From positions 1-64,000 of the forward strand of contig BDIU01000287.1 in the NCBI GenBank assembly GCA_002118135.1: 64,000 nucleotides of DNA, read 5' to 3'. Positions within the stretch are counted from its first letter, which is position 1. Each line of letters starts with the position of its first letter. The position numbers and the translations under genes are program-made. This document shows positions 41,801 through 51,037 of the stretch, one piece after another. The stretch comes from Trebouxia sp. TZW2008. Lineage: Eukaryota > Chlorophyta > Trebouxiophyceae > Trebouxiales > Trebouxiaceae. The notes below the pieces were generated by a model. That model saw only the letters and a list, made by a program, of their open reading frames with translations. It searched no databases and was not told the DNA's origin.

Positions 41801-41966
41801 AATTGGGGTTTGCAAAATCTGTATTGTGTCCAGCGCTGGCTTGACCAAGCTGAAGTGTAGGTGTGTGTTACTTCTGTGTCATAGCACCTAGTCAGGTTGC
41901 AAGCCCAGTCGCTGTTTGCAAAATCTGTACTGTGTCCAGAGCTGGCTTGACCAAGCTGAAATGTAG

Positions 41967-42019
<53 letters not shown>

Positions 42020-45000
42020 TGGCTTTCTTTCCATGCTACTGAGTCAGACTGTACGCACATCTGTTATCTGCAGGACCTGCCTTGCATCCAGGGTTGCATT
42101 GACAAAGTTGCAATGCAGATTTGTACGGCTCTGCTCATCATGGGAGTAGCGTGTATGTGTCAACTTCTTGTCTGCACAGTCTGTGTCGTGTCCAGAGGTT
42201 TAGCATGAGTGAGCAGGCGCATCTTGTCATGATCTGGCTGCAGTTTTGCGGATGTTTATAGATGGCCTGGATGACATCAACAGGCTTGGAGCCATATCGC
42301 CATGTTGGGGCATAGCTCATAAAATGGCACTGCCATGTCTTGAACATACACAGACAGGGCTCAGTGCTGACCTGCTAAGCATGCGATGCTCCCCCTTACT
42401 TCCAGCTGTCACTCGACATGTCGATGCCTCTTCAGTCTTGGATGGAATGGGCGCAAGTTTTGCATATAAAGTTTTGGTTGTATCATATGTATGGGTCGCC
42501 ATTGCAACTTCTCCTGCAAAGTCTGCATCTGACGGTCTACTTTCTGCTCAATCCGTATCGTGCCTGCATGCAGACTCAGCCTGGCGACTGGTCAGACCAG
42601 GAGACACTGCTGTTGCTAGAGGGTTTAGAGCTACACAGAGACCGCTGGGCTGACATTGCCGAGCACGTGGGCACCAAGTCGCAGGTGCAGTGCATCCTGC
42701 ACTTCCTGCAGCTGCCCATTGAGGATGAGTATCTAGACGAGTTGGAAGAGCGAGGGCGCCAGCCACAGGGCATTGCAGGGCCAGAAACTGATGGCAGTGA
42801 CAAAAACCTGGGTGCAGCACAGGATGTTCTGATTCCATTTGCTGACACGGGCAATCCAATCCTGTCACAGGTTCGCTGATCGTGTGACGTGACCGCTCCT
42901 GTTTTTGTAGCTCACAGCACTGTGCTGGCGGAAGCTGACAAGTTGTGCCAAAATTGTCTATGTCATTGATCCATTGCTCTTCACAGTGCGCGTGGCTTGT
43001 GCCAAAATTCTGTTCTGAAAGGACCAGTGCTGACTTTTGGTATTGTCAAGTCACCTGTCAGCAGCTTCTGCAGCAGCTGTCCAGGCTTAGCTGCATGCAT
43101 GCCAGAGGAACCAAAGGGTGCCAACATGCTTTGCTATCCAGGCCAGTGCAAACGATCTCTTTGCAAACAGCTACCGCTGCATTGTCCCAGTACCTCTGCA
43201 ATACGCTGCAGTGTAGCCTGCAAGAGACTGGCAACACCCCGAACCCAGTCATGCACCATGCCGCAGGTTGCATTCCTGGCTGCAATGGTGGGACCCAAAG
43301 TGGCGGCAGCAGCTGCCCAGCGTGCCTTGGAGGTACTAGCAGAAGAAGACCCAGCTGTGGCTGCAGAAGCAGCTGCCCTGCAGGAGGGCGCCCCTGATGC
43401 CCAGGATAAGGACAACAAGGCAGGAGGGAATAGCGCAGCACCAGGTCAGTGCTGCCTTGCCTACTATCAGATGCAACCAGCCCCAGCACCTGAGGTCGTT
43501 ACTGCCAGTGCTTGTGCTGCATTCATGCATTGAAGTCTGCCTTCACCAGTGCATACAGATACTGCTGATGCACCACCACCAGGATGAAGCTGGCTGCAGC
43601 AGCAGGCCAGCAGTCTGGCATCGCAGCATGCACAGTATTGGCCAGTGCTCCATTAGCATTCAGCAGTTAGGTTAAGCACGCAAATGTACCTTCAGTCAGG
43701 CATGCACTACTGCAGACACTCCAGTGAGCAGCAGCAGAGTGAGGGTGGCCGCAGCAACAGCGCTGGGGCCAGCTGCAGTGAAGGCCAAGGTGCTGGCTGA
43801 GGCTGAGGGGCGTGAAATGCAGCGGCCAGTGCGGCCGGCACCTGTGCTCGAGTCATGACTTGACGTTTGCCCTCTCACATTGATACTGCTGCGATTGCAG
43901 ATGCACCAGTGAGCAGCAGCAGGGTCACTGCAGCAACAGCATTGGGGGCAGCAGCTGTGAAGGCCAAAGTGCTGGCTGAGGCTGAGAAGCGCGAGGTGCA
44001 TCAAATGCCTGGACTCACCTGCTGCTCTATGGGTCGCCTCACTGCTGCATTGGCTGCTACAGATGCTCCAGTGAGCAGCAGCAGGGTGAGGGTGGCTGCA
44101 GCAGCAGCGCTGGATGCAGTAGCAGTGGAGGCCGAGGTGCAGCCAGCGCCTGTGCTCGACTCGTGCCCTGAAAGGCGCCTGGTAACCCTAACACTGCTGC
44201 TGTTGTAGATGCTCCAGTGAGCAGCAGCAGGGTGAGGGTGGCTGCAGCGACAGCGCTGGGGGCAGCTGCAGTGAAGGCCAAGGTGCTGGCTGAGGCTGAG
44301 GAGCGTGAGGTGCAGCGGCAGGTGCAGCTGGCCACTGAGGCGCAGATGCAGAAGGTGCAGCTCAAGCTCAACTCCATGGCTGAGCTGGAGAAAGCTCTGG
44401 AGCAGGAGCGAAGCATCATGGAGGTATGTGACATGTGGCATTCCTCAATGTTGTTTGCTGCTGCTTCTGCAGTTTCTGCACGCTTGGCGGTGAGATGCAT
44501 CATTGTCCTGCACATCGTCCAATCATGCTGTGACCTTCTTAACAAGTTCTTGTGTACTGCAGTCATTGATCTACATGACAGTCACTCGTCAAGTTGAAGC
44601 TGTCGCAGGCATGACGGCATCTGCAGCTAACAACTTTGCGGTATTGTCAGCCAGTCAGCTGCAACAAGCAGCAAGCCGCTTTGCATGCATTGCTCACAAC
44701 GAAATTTCTCTTTCCTTTCACTCAGCATGCTCTTCTGCATTTGCATTGTTGCTCATTGCACACTGCCACAGTAACACACTTTTGCCAACATTGCCAAGCT
44801 TTTGTCCCTGCTGACAGGCGCAACGGCATCAGATGCTGCAAGCCAGGGTCAGTCTGCAAGAGCAGCAGCTAGCTGTGCAGAAGCAAGCACAGCAGCTGCA
44901 CCAGGCTGCTCAGCGCTTGCCAGTATCTGCAGCACCAGGCATTGCACCCCAGCCAGCATCAGCAGCACCAGCCCCTTCAGCAGCTGTTCCTGCCAACAAC

Positions 45001-45057
45001 ACAGCTGCTGCACCTGTGCTGACTTCACAGCCAACAAGTCAGCCAACAGCTCAATGA
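35878..45057 (+). CDS. SWI3/SMARCC-type core subunit of SWI/SNF remodeling complex
   Basis: Seventeen exons: 35878-35925, 35999-36139, 36252-36419, 36551-36704, 36958-37048, 37290-37396, 37644-37880, 38606-38776, 39378-39547, 39954-40047, 40515-40643, 41058-41242, 41591-41755, 42574-42870, 43267-43444, 44209-44423, 44818-45057; 929 residues. Domains in order: the SMARCC N-terminal MarR-like/BRCT/chromo module (SLGQLIGQLMQFQED, FTVAAACHQFK, VHWWYWPDSYDSWIP, VYLRWLLDSKKFNEWMN); SWIRM (VPSHAAWFGYNAIHNIE through WEFLDSWGIINYQ); a degenerate ZZ-like finger (CSSCRYHCTKMPDVDL); SANT (DWSDQETLLLLEGLELHRD, RWADIAEHVGTKSQVQC); the VAFLAAMVGPKVAAAAA helix; and a coiled coil. Such subunits scaffold the remodeler through SWIRM and coiled-coil contacts. 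Exon 1 uses a GC donor. An 18-bp cassette at 37152-37169 could optionally be included in phase. Confidence 0.9.
38430..38683 (+). repeat. Copy of SMARCC exon 8 acceptor and 5' edge
   Basis: The acceptor and first ~75 bp of exon 8 (exon from 38606) have an upstream copy at 38430-38531, offset 150 bp. It shares TTGGCACAAGGCAG/CTGGCACAAGGCAG and AACCAGGTGTCTGATGCTG. The copy stays in the same frame for the repeated part and then runs to a stop. Confidence 0.85.
41736..42014 (+). repeat. Copies of SMARCC exon 13 3' edge, last one expanded to (GT)23
   Basis: The end of exon 13 with its donor (GACCAAGCTGAAATGCAG|GTGTGTG) recurs at about 41844 and 41950, period about 106 bp, together with ~60 bp of intron. 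In the third copy the GTGTGTG of the donor region has expanded into 23 GT units (41969-42014). The copies have lost the exon's CAG (TAG instead). Confidence 0.85.
43716..44275 (+). repeat. Four tandem copies of SMARCC exon 16 acceptor and 5' part
   Basis: Acceptor plus exon start recur with exon-like starts at 43716, 43901, 44063 and 44209, spaced 185, 162 and 146 bp. Each begins A(C/T)(G/A)C(T/A)CCAGTGAGCAGCAGCAG after an AG and encodes PVSSSRV followed by an AATALGAAAVKAKVLAEAE-like stretch. All four are in phase 1. Only the last continues into the conserved coiled coil and a donor. The second reads open into the third. Confidence 0.9.
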
Positions 45058-45917
45058 TGTATGCAGCATTAACGTGGTCGTGAAGTGATGCTGGTAATGT
45101 GTGTGTGATGTGTTCGAACATGTGAGATACAGTGCAACTAGTGCAACTAGTGCAGTCGTGCGTCACGCTTTTGCGTTGGAGTATTGCTTTGCAGTCAGTG
45201 TTTTGCAATCCCTTTGAACCCTTCAGTAGTTGTGTCAGAGACCTTTTTGATGGTGACAAGGAACTAACAACTGGAAGATCTCAGCTGCGCTTTCCGTTTT
45301 GCGCAGCCTTGCCATGCTTCTGAGCAACTGGCTGTTTGTCAGGAACAATTGCTTTTACAATGCTCAGACGGTAGGCTAGTTGGTCGAATTTCAGCAGCTG
45401 TCATAGCGACGCTCACAGCTTCTTGACATTTTATGCAAGCAGAGCTCTCAAGGCAATGCTTTTGATTGCGTGCTGGCAACCGTACAAAGAACTTTGACGG
45501 CAGTTTGCCTGACGTTTCGAGTCAACCTCAGCAATCACCACACTGCTTTGCATTCTGCAGACAGCTGTGTGCATAGTCAATGATGCAGCTTCACAGCGAG
45601 GTGCAAAGACCCGTGATAGCTGTTACTGCTCAAGCCAATGATGCAAGCGCAAGATTGCTGCGATGAAAGATCAGCATATGCATGATCTGGCTAAATGTGC
45701 CACATGCCTTGCTACTACCCTCTTCCTCGAGCTGCAATTGGTCATGCTCAGCTCAGCGACAGCTTCAAACTGGGTGGTGCACCACTTATTGGACAGGATC
45801 ACTACACGGCCACAATTGAGGCTCAAAAAAAAAGTATTGTGTTGGCATATGACGTACCACGTATGACTGATACACCCACTGAGGAATAGTCATAACTGTT
45901 ACATGCAAATCCTACAG
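45058..45917. other. Convergent intergenic region with a 64-codon ORF
   Basis: Space between the SMARCC and ATG14/UVRAG-like stop codons. A plus-strand frame at 45695-45889 encodes 64 residues including AIGHAQLSDSFKLGGAPLIG and SIVLAYDVPRMTDTPTEE. It looks protein-like, but I do not recognise it. It contains a run of nine A and has no clear upstream exon. Confidence 0.35.
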
Positions 45918-48900
45918 CTACAGAGTCTGCCTTAAGTGTCTCAAACGGTCTACAGCAGCAGATAGCACCCTTGAGCTGAGTTGAGCTGCATTGCTTGAGC
46001 CTGTCGACATGGCCCTGGCCCAGTGCTCAGCTTCACTGGCATCAGCGCTTGGCAGAGGAGCAAGCAGCACCGGTGGTCGCCTGTCAGGCTCCAAATCTGC
46101 AACTGCTGCTTGCAGTTCTGCTGACCTTTGGATTAGGTGCCAGTCATCAACACTGTCTGTAGGCACTGCATCACACATGTAGCATTGCAGCAGCTGTTGC
46201 GAAGGAAAAAGTGTGCTAGAGTAGTGGCACAGTCATGGCATGCAAACATGATACACAAGCAGATTGCATGCAGGCAATCTTGTACGTGCCCAAAAGCCCT
46301 ATGTAAATACAGTCACTTCTTGGTATAAGGACCTTGAACATAACAGCATTCTTATTGAAAGATTGCTGCATGAGGGCACCATTTGCTGCGTTTTGACCGC
46401 ACTCCTGGGGAATGCAAGCAGGCACTACATCAAGCATACACTGTATAGGGTCACAAACTAAGGCAAAAGCAGTAGCACCTTCAGGTAGGACAGACATGTC
46501 CATGCAGCTCTCTGCCACGCCAGCTGCAAAGACACTGGCCGTCACAGAGGAGCTGGCTGCTGAGGAGACTGGTGAAGGGCCTGCCTCCCTCATCACTGAG
46601 GCACACAGCCCTGCAATTGCAGCATTATCAGGTTTGGTCCATTCTGCTGCATTGCTGCCCACGCAAGCGCAGTGCAACTATGTGGAATGGAGCTTGCAAG
46701 GTCCTTGCTGACAACACAAGACAGATGCACCCTTTGCGTTTGTCAGTAGGCCGAAATTTCACAACTTCACATAACGGGCAGAAAAATACATTGTAAACAA
46801 GTGATTTTGACAGATGAAGCCCGTATGGAAACTTGACGGATGAAGTTCGTATGGAAACAATCTGCAGATTCCTTTAGCACTGATGCAATCCACATGCCAG
46901 CATCAAAGAGCCACAATACTAAACAGTGACAATGAAACGCATTTAGAGCTACTATGCAAGATCACGTGTCCAAGGTGTCTTACTTTCCAGCTTGGCAAAA
47001 ACACTCAAGTCTGGTGCAATCTTATGTACATTTGGGCCCGCAGTATGAGCCAGCAGCGCCCCTACATTGCGACTGAGCAGATGCAAAGCGTTTCTGAGCT
47101 CAGAGTCCTGCAGACCCTTGCCGACTCTGAGACTAGTGCTTGGCGTGGCATTTCCCCTGCAGCCGACACAATACATTGCAGGCCATCAACTGAAGAGGAG
47201 AATCTATTGTTGCTGCATTTCAGATTCACGGTGGCATTTCAACTGGTTGAGCGTAATTTTTGTGGCAAGACATCAAAGCAAAGATGGATCCAGCTTGGTA
47301 TGTGACGCACTGCAGGTGCTACTGATCAGTGTGCATCAGAGCAAACACAGAAAAGTTGTCTAAACAGGCTTGACCAAACTCAATGCTTAGCAGGCTGAGG
47401 GGCCTCACCAGATTGTGCTGTTTGCCAGGGAGGTCAATGACACCGTCTGCTGAGGAGCGATGCGCCTGCATAAGACCACACACCGCTCACTGGCCTGCAA
47501 AAGATCAAATCAGATGGAGCAAAAAACATAGAGCTTCTGATGCATGTCAACATGTCCTTGCAGAATCATGACATCATGCAGACTTTTGCCGTAGCAAGCT
47601 TGCGCCACAGAGGTCCTGTGCTGTATGCTGCTGACCTATGTGGACTGTACAAGCTGACATCAACAAAAGTGCATGTGCAACTTCACCAGCCAAACATGCA
47701 ATGGCAAAAGAAGCCTTTCTGTAGCAGAAAGAACACAGCACAAGTGTTCACAGCAACAGGTATACAGAATGGCTCTGCACAGCAAAACATTTCTGTTCCA
47801 GTGCAGGCGCTGGTGTCAGCCGACCAGTCACCTCAGGACTTTGATGAAGAACTTAACAAGGCTGGGGCTTATTGATTGAGGTTAGGATGGGTGCAATGTG
47901 GGACATGCAGGCAGTTTCTGCAATGCCAGCCTGAGCATGCCTCAGTGCCCAGCTGAGTGGAAAGTCAGTTTGCTTGGTGGACAAACTCAGCAACAAAAGA
48001 GCTTATGCTGGGGGCAGGGTAGGGCAGGCAGGATTGTTCTGCAGGTGTAGCCTGAGCATGGCTGAAGGGCCAGCAGGGTTGGAGTCCCAGGAGGAACGCT
48101 TGCACTGCCACTTCATGCAAGCCCATGCAAAATGTGCTGCAGTGATGCTTGTGTCTGGTGTCACGGAGACAGTGTTGTCCGTTAGGCAGAGCTTGGGTGC
48201 AGAGAGGGGCAGGCAGGGATGCTCTGCAGATGTGGCCTGAGCATAGCTGAAGGGCCAGCAGGGTTGGAGTTCCAGAAGGAATGGGGTTGCCACACCACTT
48301 GCACTGCCACTTCATGCAAGCCCATGCAAAATGTGCCGCAGTGATGCTTGTGTCTGGTGTCACGGAGATAGCCGTTAGGGAGAGCTTATGCTGGATGGAG
48401 AGAGGGGCAGGCAGGGATGTTCTGCAGGTGTAGCCTGAGCATGGCTGAGGGGCCAGCAGGGTTGGAGTCCCAGAAGGAAGGGGGTTGCCACAACACTTGC
48501 ACTGCCACTCCATGCAAGCCCATGCAAAACATGCCGCAGTGATGCTTGTGTCTGGTGTCACGGAGACAGCGTCGACCATTAGGGAGGGCTTACGTTGGGT
48601 GCAGAGAGGGGCAGGCAGGGATAGTCTGCAGGTGCAGCCTGAGCATGGCTGAAGGGCCAGCTGGGGTGGGGTCCCAGAAGGAACGGGGGTGCCACAGCAC
48701 TGAGGTTGAAGTGAAGGAGCCCAGCATGTACAGCAGAGGGCCATGTAGGTAGTACGCCACCAAACAAGCTAGGGTGGCAAAGTACCCCAATGCTGTGCCA
48801 AGAGCCTGCAGCCATGGTAGAAACACTGATAGTTATTTGACAAAATGCTAGGCAGGTTCAAGGACGCTGTAGCTGCTTGTGAAACCAAAGACTTGGACAA

Positions 48901-50230
48901 ATTGATCATTTGCTGTCCAGCTAGCTGTGTACTCTAGTCTGCCTAGCATGTGGGCAGGTTCAAAGACACAGCTAGGTGCATACAGAAACAATCAGCTGCC
49001 TGCTCAAAACTCTGCATGCGTGAGTACAGCTGAGCAAAAGTATTTTGGCGCAGCCAGATGGGTCCTGACTTGTCAATTGCATGCTTGCCACATTTGACAG
49101 CAGCTAATATGCATACAAGCTTGCTTGAGTAGATGTGGAGATGGAATGTGGAATTGGAGTATTACCTGTGCCTGCTGTTGATTGTCAACAGTTGGCTTCA
49201 GGTCTTCAGGCAGGCGCAAGCCCATGACAGTAACGCATGCACCTGGTGTGCGAGGGCTTGCACCGCGCCGGAAACCTGCCAAATTCAAAGGCAGCATCTC
49301 CAGCAGCTTGACCATCCTGCAACGCATACAGACTCTTTTGAGGCAAGAGTAGCTGTGCATTACACATCTTGCCTTGGTTGCGGCTTTGAGGGTGCAGCAA
49401 TGGTCTGTCAGGGCTTCCCTCAATGACAAGCTGAAGAAAGACTGAATTTCCAGTCAATCTGAGGCTCATTCATAGTGTAGAGCTATCCCATGGTAGAGAA
49501 TCGCCAACATTGCTTGCATTCCTCACCGTTTCTGCTGTTCCACATACAGCTCTTCAGCGTGCAAGCTGAGCAGCAGTCTGTTTGACCTCATGGCGTCTGG
49601 CATCACGTGCACCAGCAACTCAGTCCGCTTGGCAGCAAGCTGCATAATGACAGAATCCAAGTTTATGTATGCTCACAGCATAGCAGAGCAGCACGAGCAG
49701 CATCAGCTAGCGCTTTCTCTGCACCTGCTGGGAAGCAGAGTCCAGGTGTGACGCTCTCAACTTGTTTCGTTCTTGCGCGGCATTGATGTGCGCTTGGACT
49801 GCAAATCATGACATGCAGCTTAGCCAGACAACAGCTTTGTCAAACTGCAAGTGAGCGAGCCTTGAGCTGACTTCAAACCTTCGGCAAGCTGGTCCTTTGC
49901 TACGCTGGCCCGGTTTGCAGCTGATTTGAGAGACTGCAACCGTTGGCCCAGCTGAAGCTGCTGCTGGTCAACCTCCAGCTGCACTCAAACCTAGTATCAG
50001 TCGACACTCAGAGTGATCAGCCACTCAAGTCTCTAGTATAGGCAAAAACATGTTGCTACCTTGGGAACCATAAGCGATTCCAATTTTAGGAGTAGCAAAG
50101 CTCGCTTCGACTGGACTTGCTGCAGGTATCTCCTGACGTCCGACAGCAACTTGTCATTGACACATGGAGGGCAGTAGCAGTGCTTGGCATTGCCATGGCA
50201 GATCATGCAGCCTTGCAAGTCCCCTTCCAT
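45918..50230 (-). CDS. ATG14/UVRAG-family subunit of class III PI3-kinase complex
   Basis: Nine exons in transcript order: 50230-50060, 49978-49879, 49798-49725, 49639-49527, 49316-49166, 48805-48594, 47126-46984, 46610-46479, 46165-45918; 447 residues. The N-terminus carries the cysteine motif CMICHGNAKHCYCPPC (C-x2-C-x5-C-x-C-x2-C), as in ATG14/Barkor. A coiled coil over residues about 40-115 follows, then VEQQKRMVKLLEMLPLNL, VTVMGLRLPED, ALGTALGYFATLACLVAYYL and ELRNALHLLSRNVGALL, which follow the order of the ATG14/UVRAG domain (helices equivalent to ALGYxAHLV and LLNKNI). The family directs VPS34-VPS15-ATG6 to autophagosome or endosome membranes. The Cys motif favours ATG14 over VPS38, an inference. 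The junction from exon 6 to exon 7 crosses a 1.47-kb intron full of exon copies and is the least certain; the last ~130 residues are low-complexity and poorly conserved. Confidence 0.75.
47912..48720 (-). repeat. Tandem array copying the 3' part of ATG14-like exon 6
   Basis: Units of about 185-205 bp carry the exon 6 3' segment, its donor region and ~90 bp of intron. The marker GCTGA(A/G)GGGCCAGC falls at 48061, 48246, 48443 and 48648 (plus-strand reading), the last being the authentic exon. A weak fifth partial unit lies at 47912-47960. The array keeps a 259-codon minus-strand frame open across all units (47965-48744), in a different frame from exon 6. Confidence 0.9.
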
Positions 50231-50391
50231 ACCGCCAGTGCGGACCTGACGTCGCGCACCGGCAACACGCGACTACATTTGGCAAGAAGCGCAGCGTAAC
50301 GCGTACGTTTGCACAGCAAAAGCTTGTCTGAACAGTGGATTTCTTCAGATTTCTCGAAACGCAGGCGTTTCGGCCTATAGGCGGGGCAACT
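50231..50391. promoter_or_regulatory. Short divergent promoter
   Basis: Only 161 bp separate the start codons of the ATG14/UVRAG-like gene (-) and the 106-residue gene (+), so their core promoters must overlap or abut. The segment has several CG dinucleotides; no TATA box was seen. Confidence 0.5.
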
Positions 50392-51037
50392 ATGGCCAGA
50401 TTACTCGTCACCCCTTGTTCGACTTCGAGCAGAGCATGGAATGTAAGATGCATGCAGCATGGAAGCCCAGTAGCACGGGTACGCACGACTTGACAGTTCG
50501 GCAACATCGCTGTACTCTTAAGAGGTTGCTTGTGCCTCTGGCCGCCAGATCATTGTTCTGACTAGTGACGGCCTTGAGTCTGTGAACTTACAGACCCGCG
50601 AGGCGCTTTGTCAGCTTGGCAGGTGTCAGCGCGTGCTTGAGAAGCGCCAGCTGCCTGGCAGTCTGCTGAAGGTAAGCTTCGTCACACTGTCGGGTTGCAC
50701 AGAGCATGCCTTGGTGTGCTCGAGAGCTGCAAAGGACCACTTAAGGTCGATCGTCCCCCAGCCGACCTTGACCTCCAAGACTTGATTGCAGGCTCTGACT
50801 CTTAGTGCCAGAACGCAGCCTCTTCATACAAATGTAGTGCGCGTGGAAGACATGCACTCAGCAGATGCTACACTTTCAGAGGTACAATGCTTGCACAGGG
50901 CCATCATATCAATGCATATATGTTGCACAATAGCACCGCTTGAGCGCCTGCAGGAGTGACATACAAAAGTGTGCGCGTGCAGGACAGTCACTGACTTACA
51001 AAAATTCATGTCTCAGGCAGAACGTCAGCGACGTTGA
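50392..51037 (+). CDS. Novel 106-residue protein, possibly mitochondrial
   Basis: Four exons: 50392-50478, 50549-50671, 50792-50881, 51017-51037, all joined in phase 0 with AG/GT sites. Residues 1-29 (MARLLVTPCSTSSRAWNVRC and on) are rich in Arg, Ser, Thr and Val without acids, like a mitochondrial presequence. The body contains IIVLTSDGLESVNLQ, ALCQLGRCQRVLEKRQ and VRVEDMHSADATLSEAERQR, and ends in an Arg-rich tail. I do not recognise the family. The last exon is seven codons long including the stop. A decayed transposon begins immediately after it, so an original longer C-terminus may have been cut off. Confidence 0.5.

Noticed and set aside
41782..42060. Minus-strand frame encoding a long His/Thr repeat
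   Set aside because: It is the (GT)23 microsatellite and its duplicated flanks read in one frame; no splice or domain support.
43867..44208. 113-codon frame spanning two exon 16 copies
   Set aside because: A by-product of two in-phase partial exon copies; treated as repeat, not as a separate gene.
47540..47875. 111-codon plus-strand frame ending QDFDEELNKAGAY
   Set aside because: It lies within an intron of the opposite-strand ATG14/UVRAG-like gene, has no partner exons and no recognisable domain.
47912..48720. Regularly spaced repeats considered as a CRISPR-like or satellite array
   Set aside because: The units are diverged copies of an adjacent exon and intron with no unique spacers; the host is eukaryotic.
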